Source: an uncultured bacterium (GTDB taxonomy: Bacteria; Cyanobacteriota; Vampirovibrionia; Gastranaerophilales; Gastranaerophilaceae). From it: a stretch of 64,000 nucleotides of DNA. How positions within the stretch are numbered: position 1 is the stretch's first letter; each line of letters starts with the position of its first letter. Shown here one piece after another: positions 1 through 7,438 of the stretch. The notes beneath the pieces were generated by a model that saw only the letters and a program-made list of their open reading frames with translations, was not told where the DNA came from and made no database searches. A program made the translations under genes and the position numbers. The stretch is taken from contig CASEDF010000003.1 in NCBI GenBank assembly GCA_949286705.1, positions 62,474 to 126,473 of the forward strand, given 5' to 3'.

Positions 1-552
1 GCCGAAACCTTCTTTAAATCCTTCCAGAATTGAAGGTTTTTTTATACCTTTTTGTTTCAACTCCGCTTTCGCAAGTGTTTTCAAATATGATTTGTTGTTC
101 AGCGCGGATTGGTCTACGTTTATGCTTAAATTTTTTGCATATTCCGGATCGTTGAATATTTTGTCTAAAACTTTATCTATCGGTTTTAAGGCTCCTACCT
201 GAAATAAAATCGCAAGTACTGCGGATATAGGCTGTCTCATTGCCGTGTATAATTTGGTGTTGGTTACTTCTTTCTTTTGTTCTTCGGATGCATTTTTCGG
301 GGCTTTTACAAACGGGTTAAATCCTATAAATATCGGCGCAACCAATCCTGTTCCGAGTGCAGTGATTAATATGCCTCCGAGTTCCCCTTTTAACCATTCA
401 AGGCTTTTCATTCTGCTTAATGCCTTTTTACCGGGCAGTGAATTGGTTATTTCATCGGCTAATGATGTTACTCCGCCCGTAAAATTAGGCGATTTATTGC
501 GCCCGGGGGTGCGCTGCATCGCATAATTTCCGTTTATCTTTTCTACTTTCAT
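1..552 (-). CDS. lineage-specific hypothetical protein (3' end outside window)
   Basis: Open frame of 184 codons from ATG at 552 that runs off the left edge, so only the N-terminal part is visible. An AGAAGG ribosome site precedes the ATG. Near residue 22 it has the short motif SPNFTGG, resembling the NPSFGVK motif near the start of the protein at 58833. Two hydrophobic stretches follow (about residues 56-75 and 107-120), so it may be membrane associated. I do not recognise a family. The opposite-strand frame at 245-526 is taken as a shadow because this frame is longer, continuous and has a ribosome site. Confidence 0.7.
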   Translation of the reverse strand, partial: MKVEKINGNYAMQRTPGRNKSPNFTGGVTSLADEITNSLPGKKALSRMKSLEWLKGELGGILITALGTGLVAPIFIGFNPFVKAPKNASEEQKKEVTNTKLYTAMRQPISAVLAILFQVGALKPIDKVLDKIFNDPEYAKNLSINVDQSALNNKSYLKTLAKAELKQKGIKKPSILEGFKEGFG

Positions 553-754
553 ACCTTCTACCTTCTATATATATAGAGTGTTAAACAAAATTAAAATTGC
601 TATATCTGCAAGAATTATTAAGTTTTGTAAATGCTTTTGCCGACTCTTTCACAAACTTGTCAAATTAAGCAGAATACGTAATTGATTTCCCTAATCTTTC
701 CCAAGAGGGGTCACATATTAATTATACATCATAAAGGGTGGTGTCAAGCAATAC

Positions 755-782
755 TTGCAAAAAATACAGAAAGTTATAAAAT
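755..782 (+). promoter_or_regulatory. probable promoter of pgpH-ybeY-dgkA
   Basis: TTGCAA (755-760) and TAAAAT (777-782) are separated by 16 bp and lie just upstream of the ribosome site AAAGGA (791-796). Predicted from consensus only. Confidence 0.4.
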
Positions 783-802
783 ATATAGAAAAAGGAATGA
801 TT

Positions 803-3004
803 ATGAACAGATTTATAACCGCATTAAAGGAGTTTGTGACTTCATCAAACACAATAAAAATTTCCGCGCTGATAGGATTTACCTGTCTTATGACGGCTGT
901 CATTGCGTCTCAGAATTATTTTTTCCAAAATATTATAGAAAACGGAATAAGCAAGCGTGATATTATTGCGCAAAAAACTTTGACTGTTGTTGATGTAAAG
1001 CGCACCGAGCAGCACAGAAAAGAGGTTGCCTCTAAAGTTGAGCCTGTTCTGACCTCAGCCGAGGATGAATTTATCAAGACAAATCTTGTTACTATGGAAA
1101 ATTCCATTGTGCAGATCAGAAAAAAAAGTATTCCGGATACGGTTAAAATGGAAGAATTGAACACTTTACTGGATCTTTCGGGCAATCCGCGCAAGGAATT
1201 CATCACAACATTCCTTTTAAAATCCGATGACGCAAGTCTTCATGAGGTCTTTGACAAAGCGAACATGACACTTGATAAGATTTTGCGTGTGGGAATCAGC
1301 GAAAGTGATTATGAAAATAATGACATACATCTTTTAGTCGTGAATAATATGGCTTCCAATGTTTCAAGACGCCAGATTTCCATAATCAGTGCGCTTTTGG
1401 AACAGGTAATTGTGCCAAATCTTGTTGTGGATGAATTCGCAACCGAAATCGCCCGCAAAAACGCAATGAATTCGGTTAAGCCTTATGAAATTACTTTCCA
1501 AAAAGGCGATAAAATCCTGTTTGAAGGCGAGCCTGTAACCCGTTTAAAGCGTGATGCTTTAAGACAAGCCGGGTATAACGTTTATGAACTCAACTGGCAG
1601 GGGCTTTCAGCGATTTATGTACTGGTATTTTTAGCAACAATTCTGTTTTTAGGGTATATGAAGTTTTTCGAAAAGAAATTTTTGGAAAGCAGTTATCTTG
1701 CAATATCAGCTGTTTTGTCGGTAATTATCGCGTTAATTGTTGCGGTTATCCCGACCGGATTTTCGCCTTATATACTGCCGATTCCGGCGTATATGATTAT
1801 GATGTCAATATTTTTGAACCCGAGGGTGGCATGTATTGCTACGGTCATTCTTTCGACGGTTCTGGCTGCCGGTGCCCAGTATGATATTCAGTGGCTCATA
1901 ACCTTTATTCTTATGGCTGTTGTTTCCATGCTCGCTATCTCCCAAATCAGATATTCAAGACGTTTTGACCTTATTAAAACAGGTTTTCATATATCCATTG
2001 CAGGTCTGGTAATTGTTTTGAGCATTTATCTTCTCGAAAAATGTCTTATTGACGTAAGTAATATTTTAATTGTCCAGAACTGCGTATTTTTGTTCTTTAA
2101 CGGTATATTAAGTTCTATAATCGCTCTCGGGCTTTTCCCGATATTTGAAAGCGGATTTAAGATAATAACGCCGTACGGTCTGGCGGAGCTTGCTGATCAC
2201 AACCAGCCGCTTTTAAAGCGTCTGCAGTTTGAAGCTCCCGGGACATATCACCACAGTCTTATGGTGTCCAACCTCTGTGAAGCTGCCGCAGAAGCTATCG
2301 GCGCAAACCCGATTCTGGCACGTGTCGGCGCGTTTTATCATGATATAGGTAAATTGAAACGTCCGCTGTTTTTCGTGGAAAACCAGTCTTATTTCGGGAT
2401 TGAAAACCCGCACACCAAACTAAATCCTAGGTTAAGCAAAATGGTTATCACCGCGCATCCCAAAGACGGTGTGGAACTCGCTAAAGAATACGGGCTTCCG
2501 CCGGTTATTCATAATTTTATTTTGCAGCACCACGGAGAGGGGCTTGCAAGCTATTTTTATAATCAGGCTGTGCAGGAGGAAGGTATTGAAAACGTTAAGG
2601 AAGAACAGTTCCGCTACACGGGTCCAAAACCCAACACCAAAGAAACCGCTATTCTTATGATTGCCGACGCGGTTGAGTCTGCGGTACGCTCTTTGAAAAA
2701 TCCCACTCCCGAAGAAATTGAAAGTATTATTGATAAAATTATCGTGGAAAGACTTAATGATACCCAGCTTGCGGACAGCCCTTTGACGCTTCATGATTTG
2801 AAGGTTATTGCCGCTACTTTCAGCAGAATCTTAAGAGGCATGCAGCACAACAGAATTAAATATCAGGAAAATCTCGCGGAAGAATTCGGCAAAAATAAAA
2901 TTGTCATGCCTAATAAAATTCTTGATGAAGATTTGGAAAATAAGATTAAGCAGCTGGAAAACCGCTCTGATGACACTAATGACGACAAAAAAGATGAAAA
3001 TTAA
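803..3004 (+). CDS. pgpH: 7TM-HD family cyclic-di-AMP phosphodiesterase (PgpH/YqfF type)
   Basis: Predicted 733-residue membrane phosphohydrolase. Architecture matches the 7TMR-HD family: one N-terminal membrane segment, an extracytoplasmic domain (about 40-270), a block of seven membrane helices (about 275-455) and a cytoplasmic HD domain with HH at residues 483-484 and HDIGK from residue 513. The family hydrolyses c-di-AMP to pApA. I chose ATG 803 because GGA at 794-796 is 6 nt upstream; ATG 797 is too close and ATG 755 lacks a ribosome site. The stop overlaps ybeY by 11 nt, giving the pgpH-ybeY-dgkA order common in Firmicutes and cyanobacteria. The matching cyclase CdaA is at 24394. Confidence 0.93.
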   Translation: MNRFITALKEFVTSSNTIKISALIGFTCLMTAVIASQNYFFQNIIENGISKRDIIAQKTLTVVDVKRTEQHRKEVASKVEPVLTSAEDEFIKTNLVTMENSIVQIRKKSIPDTVKMEELNTLLDLSGNPRKEFITTFLLKSDDASLHEVFDKANMTLDKILRVGISESDYENNDIHLLVVNNMASNVSRRQISIISALLEQVIVPNLVVDEFATEIARKNAMNSVKPYEITFQKGDKILFEGEPVTRLKRDALRQAGYNVYELNWQGLSAIYVLVFLATILFLGYMKFFEKKFLESSYLAISAVLSVIIALIVAVIPTGFSPYILPIPAYMIMMSIFLNPRVACIATVILSTVLAAGAQYDIQWLITFILMAVVSMLAISQIRYSRRFDLIKTGFHISIAGLVIVLSIYLLEKCLIDVSNILIVQNCVFLFFNGILSSIIALGLFPIFESGFKIITPYGLAELADHNQPLLKRLQFEAPGTYHHSLMVSNLCEAAAEAIGANPILARVGAFYHDIGKLKRPLFFVENQSYFGIENPHTKLNPRLSKMVITAHPKDGVELAKEYGLPPVIHNFILQHHGEGLASYFYNQAVQEEGIENVKEEQFRYTGPKPNTKETAILMIADAVESAVRSLKNPTPEEIESIIDKIIVERLNDTQLADSPLTLHDLKVIAATFSRILRGMQHNRIKYQENLAEEFGKNKIVMPNKILDEDLENKIKQLENRSDDTNDDKKDEN

Positions 3005-3488
3005 TATTTTTACCGAAAATATCACAGATGATTTTGAAATTAATGAAAAGAAATTCATTGATATTGCTAAAAAGGTGCTGAAATTTTATATGTCAGAAAT
3101 CCTTGAGCAGTCGTGTCTTTTCGGGCATGACTTTAATACAATTTCTTTTGACATTTTGTATTGTAAAAGTGACAAAACGCATGAAATTAACCGTGAATAC
3201 AGAAACAAGGATTATCCCGCGGATATAATTACTTTTGCTATTTTTGCGGATAGTGAGGACAAATTTATTTTTGACGGGGAAATTAACCTCGGGGAAATCA
3301 TTATCGCGCTCGACAAGGTTCGGGATGAAGCCGAAAAAAAGGGCACGACGTTTGATTATGAGCTTGCGTTTTTAATAAGCCACGGCATAATGCATCTTCT
3401 GGGATTTGACCATCAGACGGATGAGGATTATAATTTTGTTGTGGGATTGCAGAATAAAGCGCTGGAAGGTGTGTATGACAAAATATAA
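2994..3488 (+). CDS. ybeY: endoribonuclease YbeY (rRNA maturation factor)
   Basis: 164 residues, the normal size for YbeY, a single-strand-specific zinc endoribonuclease used in 16S rRNA 3' processing and ribosome quality control. The zinc signature H-x3-H-x5-H is present at H130, H134 and H140 (SHGIMHLLGFDH). Start ATG 2994 gives the family's usual N-terminus and overlaps the end of pgpH by 11 nt. A frame extending upstream to 2901 lies inside pgpH and is not used. It overlaps dgkA by 14 nt, so the three genes are probably translationally coupled. Confidence 0.95.
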   Translation: MKINIFTENITDDFEINEKKFIDIAKKVLKFYMSEILEQSCLFGHDFNTISFDILYCKSDKTHEINREYRNKDYPADIITFAIFADSEDKFIFDGEINLGEIIIALDKVRDEAEKKGTTFDYELAFLISHGIMHLLGFDHQTDEDYNFVVGLQNKALEGVYDKI

Positions 3489-3858
3489 AGCTCAGGGGTT
3501 CTCAAATACTTTCAAAAACGCAAGAAAGGGTTTGCGGCTTGTTTTGAAAAGTGAAATTAATATAAGGGTTCATTTTTGCGCCGCGCTTTTAATTCTTTTG
3601 CTGGCTGTGTTTTTGGGATTTTCAGTCACAAAGATTTGCGTTTTATTGCTGACTATTTCCGCGGTAATCTGTGCGGAGATGGTGAACTCCGCTATTGAAT
3701 TTTCGCTCGACGCGGTATTCCATAACAAATATTCCAAACTCGTCGGCATGGCAAAGGATATTTCAGCAGGCGCCGTAATGTTTACGACGTTTGTGGCGAT
3801 AGCCGTGGGGCTTTTGTTGTTTGTTCCGGCATTTTGGGATGTTGTTTCAAATTGGTAA
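3475..3858 (+). CDS. dgkA: diacylglycerol/undecaprenol kinase family protein
   Basis: 127-residue small integral membrane kinase. The family signature E-M-V-N-S-A-I-E starts at residue 68 and is followed by a KDISAGAV motif and a last membrane helix, giving about three transmembrane segments. In Gram-positive bacteria this family phosphorylates undecaprenol, in proteobacteria diacylglycerol; sequence alone does not decide which. Start ATG 3475 overlaps ybeY by 14 nt. It is the last gene of the operon. Confidence 0.9.
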   Translation: MTKYKAQGFSNTFKNARKGLRLVLKSEINIRVHFCAALLILLLAVFLGFSVTKICVLLLTISAVICAEMVNSAIEFSLDAVFHNKYSKLVGMAKDISAGAVMFTTFVAIAVGLLLFVPAFWDVVSNW

Positions 3859-3900
3859 AAACTATCCGTGTCTTTTGCCGTATACAATGACAGGTTATAC

Positions 3901-3977
3901 TAAATCCGTAATATACTTTTGAGACAATAGCGGAACCGGAGGTGAGAGCGTCGTCAAAAAAGTATATTACGGATTTA
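3901..3977. repeat. perfect 20-bp inverted repeat with 37-nt loop
   Basis: Bases 3901-3920 are the exact reverse complement of 3958-3977. The arms begin TAAATCCG and contain GTATATTA. The loop is relatively GC-rich (GGAACCGGAGG). It lacks a T-run, so it is not a standard intrinsic terminator. It lies between dgkA and the prophage-like fragment and may be a junction or mobile-element scar. Confidence 0.85.
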
Positions 3978-4100
3978 CTAAAAAGGCTATATATGGCCGA
4001 AACCGTCAAACATGATGCCTTGTCCGCCAGCAATAAACGGCGCTGCGGTCTTTGCCTTCGTAAAGCCCTCCAGCCTATGCTCGCCTTTGGCACACTCAAA
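3978..4100. other. GC-rich scrap with no supported gene
   Basis: About 56% G+C by eye over roughly 3990-4092, against under 40% in the neighbourhood. Short open frames exist on both strands (for example minus 3782-4126) but have no ribosome site or recognisable domain and overlap dgkA. Looks like a fragment of foreign DNA at the end of the prophage-like region. Confidence 0.5.
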
Positions 4101-4130
4101 TAAAAAAGTCTTGAATATTTCATCAAGACT
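4101..4130 (-). terminator. intrinsic terminator of the prophage-like minus-strand operon
   Basis: Arms AGTCTTG (4107-4113) and CAAGACT (4124-4130) with a 10-nt loop; on the minus strand the stem is followed by a T-run (A-run 4102-4107 on the plus strand). It lies 20 nt past the stop at 4150. Confidence 0.7.
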
Positions 4131-4149
4131 AATCACATTTTCTATATTC

Positions 4150-4353
4150 CTAATTATTGCTTAACACTAATCTGAATGTTGCTAAATTTTTGATGGAAAG
4201 CATAGCGTGTTTGTTATGCTGTTCTTCCGCTATATTAAAGATACGGATGATGCGCTGAATCTCTTCCAGATCTTTTCTCGTTTCGATTTTGTATACGTTT
4301 TTAATCGGATCTGACACCACTGACATCATTGTATTTAATTCTTGTTCTTTCAT
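4150..4353 (-). CDS. small hypothetical protein of the prophage-like fragment
   Basis: 67 residues, charged and helical, no recognised domain. An AAAGAGGATAA ribosome site precedes ATG 4353. The site lies in a possible hairpin: AAAGAG (4363-4368 on minus) can pair with CTCTTT (4388-4393). Last gene of the minus-strand phage-like operon, separated from the regulator-like gene by about 100 nt. Confidence 0.65.
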   Translation of the reverse strand: MKEQELNTMMSVVSDPIKNVYKIETRKDLEEIQRIIRIFNIAEEQHNKHAMLSIKNLATFRLVLSNN

Positions 4354-4457
4354 TGAGTTATCCTCTTTCCAACCTGTATATTTATATAAAGAGTTTCTTC
4401 CCGTAAAAATTGCTTTTTTTGTTTTTTGTGTCGTTACATTTGTTTACAAACGTAAAA

Positions 4458-4910
4458 TCAGCCGTCGGTAAGCTCTTTGAGTGCTTTTCGGTGCCAGTAC
4501 ATAACTTTTTCTCTGTACTTGAAATCTTTTTCTTCTTCATAATCATCTTCAAATTCAAAAAAATCCTGTATAATTTCTGACCATTTCAGTTTTTCAAGGT
4601 ATCTGTATACCAGAAGTTTCCGGTACTGCCATTTTTTTATGCGGGCAATTTCACGTTTTATTGTTTCGTGTTCGGGAACTATGAAAGCTTTGTATTCATC
4701 TATTTTACGGTTAATTTTTTCGAGTTTGATGACGTAATTTTCCTGTTCGCTGGTCTTGCCTTTTGTGCCTTCAGTAACCTTTATTTTTTTATAATCAGGA
4801 CTTTTAAGCGAATTTAATCTTTCTTTTATTTGTTCCTTTTTCCTCAATAAAAAGTCCAGTTCTTTAACTATCTCCGTGTAATCGTTAAGCCTCTCGGTTG
4901 TTATTGTCAT
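4458..4910 (-). CDS. phage late-gene regulator-like protein (ArpU/RinA type)
   Basis: 150 residues. The first two thirds are charged coiled coil; the C-terminus carries the sigma-70-region-4-like pattern of ArpU/RinA phage regulators: YRYLEKLKWSEI, then a variable acidic stretch and a final YWHRKALKEL. In phages such proteins activate late operons from a position between replication and packaging genes. Start ATG 4910 overlaps the replication gene stop by 4 nt. No terminase follows; the next gene is a small ORF and then host DNA, so its normal target may be lost. Confidence 0.65.
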   Translation of the reverse strand: MTITTERLNDYTEIVKELDFLLRKKEQIKERLNSLKSPDYKKIKVTEGTKGKTSEQENYVIKLEKINRKIDEYKAFIVPEHETIKREIARIKKWQYRKLLVYRYLEKLKWSEIIQDFFEFEDDYEEEKDFKYREKVMYWHRKALKELTDG

Positions 4911-6049
4911 TTCATGCTCCTTAATTTTTCTCCCAGTTTTTTAAAGCTTTCGGGCATCGGATCTCCTTTGAAGTTTTTGTATTCGGCAAGGAGTTTTTTT
5001 GTTTCCAGAAGCTCCCGTTTTGCACGGGCTTCTATTCTTTCTCTCTCAATAGTTTTGGAATCCTTGTATTTGCCGTTGAGAATTCCTATCCTGCAATTCA
5101 GCATTGTTTCAAAATCTATGTTGATTGTTCCTATTTTTTTCAGCTTATCGGCTTCGCGGCAAAGCTGTTTGTATAACTCCATATCGTTTTTAGTTTCTTT
5201 TAAGTAAAGTTTGATTTTGTCATCAGTGCGTTTACTTTCGGCTTCTCCCGAAATTTTTATAAGATGCGGACACAGGTTTTCGTATTCTTTCAGCATTTCT
5301 AATTTTAGGTCTTCAAATTTATACTTTAGTTTTGTTTTGTTATTATTTTTAATATCAAAATAATGGTCTTGAAAATCGCCGACATTATTTTTGATACCGT
5401 TATTAATACTGTTATTATTATTTTTAATATCATTTGTTACATAAGCGTTACAATCGTTATTATTTTGCATATTAAAATCAATACAATCAATATGATTTTT
5501 AATATCATTTGCGGTTTTAATGCCGTGATTGTCGTTATTTTGTGAGTCTGAATTTGAGATATTGATATTATTTTTGATATCGTTTGTAACACTATTGTTA
5601 CAATTGTTATTATTTTGCATATCGGAATTAATACTATTGATATGATTTTTAATATCGAAATCGGAGATTTGATTTTTATTTTTATTTTTATTTTTAACAG
5701 TTTCAAAAGGGTTTAATAAGAGTTTATGTTTTTCAAGACATCGAAGTACACCTTTATGCACGCTATTTTTAGGTTTTAGCCCGTTTATATCTACTCCGTA
5801 CTGGAATTTTATAAACTCCTCTATGAAGATTTTATTTTCGTCAATAAATTTAATCATTTTTATATCTTCAAAATCTTCTTTTTTAATTTCTTCGTTAAAA
5901 CAGTTGCGCAGATTCCGGAATGAAATCTCATAAATTCCTGCGCAGTCACAGTTGTCAAAAATGTATTTTAAAAGCAGCTTTTTTTTAATGGACAGGTCCA
6001 AATACCAGTCTTTGTTCCAGATTTCAGTATCCGTAAGTCTTTTAGCCAT
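4907..6049 (-). CDS. phage replication initiator/replisome organiser-like protein with Asn-rich 25-residue repeats
   Basis: 380 residues. The N-terminus (AKRLTDTEIWNKDWYLDLS, then a segment around DNCDCAGIYEIS) matches the winged-helix start typical of phage replisome organisers of the DnaD/phage-O type. The middle (about residues 130-240) is Asn-rich and built of tandem 25-residue units each starting DIKN; the C-terminus is helical and charged. At DNA level the repeats give ATTTTTAATATC-like blocks spaced 75 bp. Position between the small early ORFs and the ArpU-like gene fits a phage replication module. Function is inferred from the N-terminus and context. Confidence 0.7.
   Translation of the reverse strand: MAKRLTDTEIWNKDWYLDLSIKKKLLLKYIFDNCDCAGIYEISFRNLRNCFNEEIKKEDFEDIKMIKFIDENKIFIEEFIKFQYGVDINGLKPKNSVHKGVLRCLEKHKLLLNPFETVKNKNKNKNQISDFDIKNHINSINSDMQNNNNCNNSVTNDIKNNINISNSDSQNNDNHGIKTANDIKNHIDCIDFNMQNNNDCNAYVTNDIKNNNNSINNGIKNNVGDFQDHYFDIKNNNKTKLKYKFEDLKLEMLKEYENLCPHLIKISGEAESKRTDDKIKLYLKETKNDMELYKQLCREADKLKKIGTINIDFETMLNCRIGILNGKYKDSKTIERERIEARAKRELLETKKLLAEYKNFKGDPMPESFKKLGEKLRSMK
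5345..5656. repeat. iteron-like repeats inside the replication gene
   Basis: Six copies of a 12-bp AT-rich block (ATTTTTRATAYC) start at 5345, 5387, 5420, 5495, 5570 and 5645. The last four are exactly 75 bp apart. They encode the DIKN starts of the protein repeats. Lambdoid phages carry their origin iterons inside the initiator gene, so an origin role is possible. Confidence 0.7.
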
Positions 6050-6050
6050 G

Positions 6051-6215
6051 TTATTTCCTTTCCGTCAGGGTTTCAAATTCTTCAGAAGATATGAGTTTTT
6101 TTCGATAAAGCTCCTCAATATCCGAACGTGAAAAATACCCGTCAAATACGAGTTTTTCAAGTTCATTTGAAAAATTATAACCGTCAAGTCGCAAAAAATT
6201 ATCTTCACAAGCCAT
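6051..6215 (-). CDS. small hypothetical phage-like protein
   Basis: 54 residues from ATG 6215 (an in-frame ATG at 6278 has no ribosome site). Acidic and helical; contains a FSRSDIEELYRKKLISSEEF stretch that reads like a small DNA-binding or excisionase-like helix pair, but I do not recognise it. The start overlaps the stop of the upstream gene by 11 nt, and its stop is 1 nt before the replication gene's start codon region, so it is probably translationally coupled. Confidence 0.5.
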   Translation of the reverse strand: MACEDNFLRLDGYNFSNELEKLVFDGYFSRSDIEELYRKKLISSEEFETLTERK

Positions 6216-6396
6216 TTTTGAAATTTTTATACCAGAAGTTAAGAGTACCTTTTTGTTCAATAAGCCTGATATCCTCATCAGCCAGCAGAAAAGCCGGAAT
6301 GCTTACTCTGTCTTTGTTTACTGTTTCGTAATACCTGATAAGCCGTTTCCTTAAGTTTTCTTTTTTGTTTTCTTTGTTCATTAACTGTTGCAGCAT
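6205..6396 (-). CDS. first small gene of the phage-like operon
   Basis: 63 residues from ATG 6396, chosen because a strong GAGGAGG ribosome site is 5 nt upstream; an upstream ATG at 6429 has none. Basic N-terminus, then RVSIPAFLLADEDI. No family recognised. It directly follows a terminator-like hairpin (6415-6436), so expression of the whole operon may depend on read-through. Confidence 0.6.
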   Translation of the reverse strand: MLQQLMNKENKKENLRKRLIRYYETVNKDRVSIPAFLLADEDIRLIEQKGTLNFWYKNFKNGL

Positions 6397-6414
6397 ATTT
6401 TCCTCCTCAATTTT

Positions 6415-6436
6415 AAAAAAAACGGGCATATGCCCG
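6415..6436 (-). terminator. attenuator-like terminator in the leader of the phage-like operon
   Basis: On the minus strand a perfect 14-nt palindrome (CGGGCATATGCCCG) is followed by eight T residues and only then by the ribosome site and ATG 6396. This is an intrinsic terminator upstream of the first gene. Alternatively the palindrome is a protein-binding site. Confidence 0.6.
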
Positions 6437-6488
6437 AGGGTTAGGGTTTTGTAAATGATTTGTAAAATTTTTTTTTAAATATATCCAG

Positions 6489-6504
6489 TCAGGTGATAGC
6501 CTGA
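6489..6504. promoter_or_regulatory. inverted repeat in the divergent control region
   Basis: TCAGG (6489-6493) and CCTGA (6500-6504) separated by 6 nt, between the divergent repressor and early operon. A candidate operator for the minus-strand promoter; weak evidence. Confidence 0.3.
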
Positions 6505-6631
6505 TGTATTTGTTGTATTATAATGATGTTGGAATTCATAAAAGCTTGCCGTGTCGGATATTATGGAAGTCCGGTTTAGTGGAGTTATTTTACAAAATTC
6601 ATTTTTAATCACAGGTATATCATAACATACT

Positions 6632-6663
6632 TGTTGACAAAAGTCAACACAAAAGTTGATAAA
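6632..6663 (+). promoter_or_regulatory. repressor promoter with overlapping palindromic operator
   Basis: A perfect palindrome TGTTGAC-AAAA-GTCAACA (6632-6649) overlaps a consensus -35 TTGACA (6634-6639); a GATAAA -10 (6658-6663) lies 18 bp on. This is the layout of an autoregulated phage repressor. Confidence 0.65.
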
Positions 6664-6693
6664 ATCTACAATAAGTTTCAAACGAAGGGAAAT

Positions 6694-7302
6694 ATGAAGT
6701 ATAGTAAGCTTTTAAGTACTTTACAAAATTTAATAGGGTTCAGGCCGAAGCAGACTGATCTGTGTGATATATTGCAGATAAAGCGTGCTGCGATGTCTGC
6801 AAGAGCCGCACGAGACAGTGAATTTACCGAGGAAGAAGTTGCTTTAATCGAGGCGCATTACGGGATAGAGTTGCTGAGTGATTGTGTAGAATTGGAATAT
6901 ATTCAGATAAATCCTTCCTGCGGCAAGGGGACGGTTATTCTTGATGAAGCTGATGTAACCCCTGTTCGGATAGGCAAAGAAATAATCCGGGATTTGTGGA
7001 AGGTACCGCATCCGTCGGATTTAAAATTGTTCAAAGCTTCCGGCGACAGCATGGAAACTGTAATAGAAGACGGAAATATTTTGTTAGTAGACACATCTCG
7101 CAGAGATTTTAATAACGGCGGAATATTTGTATTGACCATAAATAATGATTGGTATGTGAAGCGTTTAAGGCTAAGGGTTACGGGAGAATTGGACATAATC
7201 TCCGACAACTCCAAATATCCGATGGAAACTTTAAAACCGGATAGTGATGTTGAAGTTACTATTGTCGGCAGAGTTATCAAAAATCTTTCCAGAGGGCTTT
7301 AG
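6694..7302 (+). CDS. prophage-type S24/LexA-like repressor
   Basis: 202 residues. An N-terminal helix-turn-helix region (about 10-60) is followed by a C-terminal S24 peptidase-like domain with SGDSME around the catalytic serine and WYVKRL around the catalytic lysine. Such repressors hold prophage early genes off and self-cleave on RecA activation. Start ATG 6694 has AAGGGAA upstream; the frame extends upstream to 6631, but that part covers the promoter and operator. It is divergent from the phage-like operon. No integrase is nearby. Confidence 0.85.
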   Translation: MKYSKLLSTLQNLIGFRPKQTDLCDILQIKRAAMSARAARDSEFTEEEVALIEAHYGIELLSDCVELEYIQINPSCGKGTVILDEADVTPVRIGKEIIRDLWKVPHPSDLKLFKASGDSMETVIEDGNILLVDTSRRDFNNGGIFVLTINNDWYVKRLRLRVTGELDIISDNSKYPMETLKPDSDVEVTIVGRVIKNLSRGL

Positions 7303-7351
7303 CGCTGCTAAAATTAATCTGTGCGGAACCAAGATTGTTTTTTATATAACA

Positions 7352-7431
7352 CTTATTCACTTCTTAGTGCCTTACTTAGTATCTTAGTAACTTTAACATG
7401 AGAACGCAGGTTGGGCATACCTACCCAACAG
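7352..7431. repeat. TAAG-octad repeat arm plus GTTGGG hairpin
   Basis: On the minus strand TAAG-type units recur at about 8-bp steps (plus-strand CTTA at 7352, 7363, 7371, 7375, 7383, then 7391 CTTT). The preceding 7313-7351 (ATTAATCTGTGCGG to TATATAAC) matches the core of the elements at 47030, 55535 and 61932. GTTGGG/CCCAAC (7410-7429) is a diverged member of the small hairpin family. Confidence 0.75.
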
Positions 7432-7438
7432 TAAAATT

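Noticed and set aside
245-526. Plus-strand protein of 93 codons
   Set aside because: Antisense of the better supported minus-strand gene 1-552.
3782-4126. Minus-strand gene over the GC-rich scrap
   Set aside because: Overlaps dgkA, no ribosome site, no domain.
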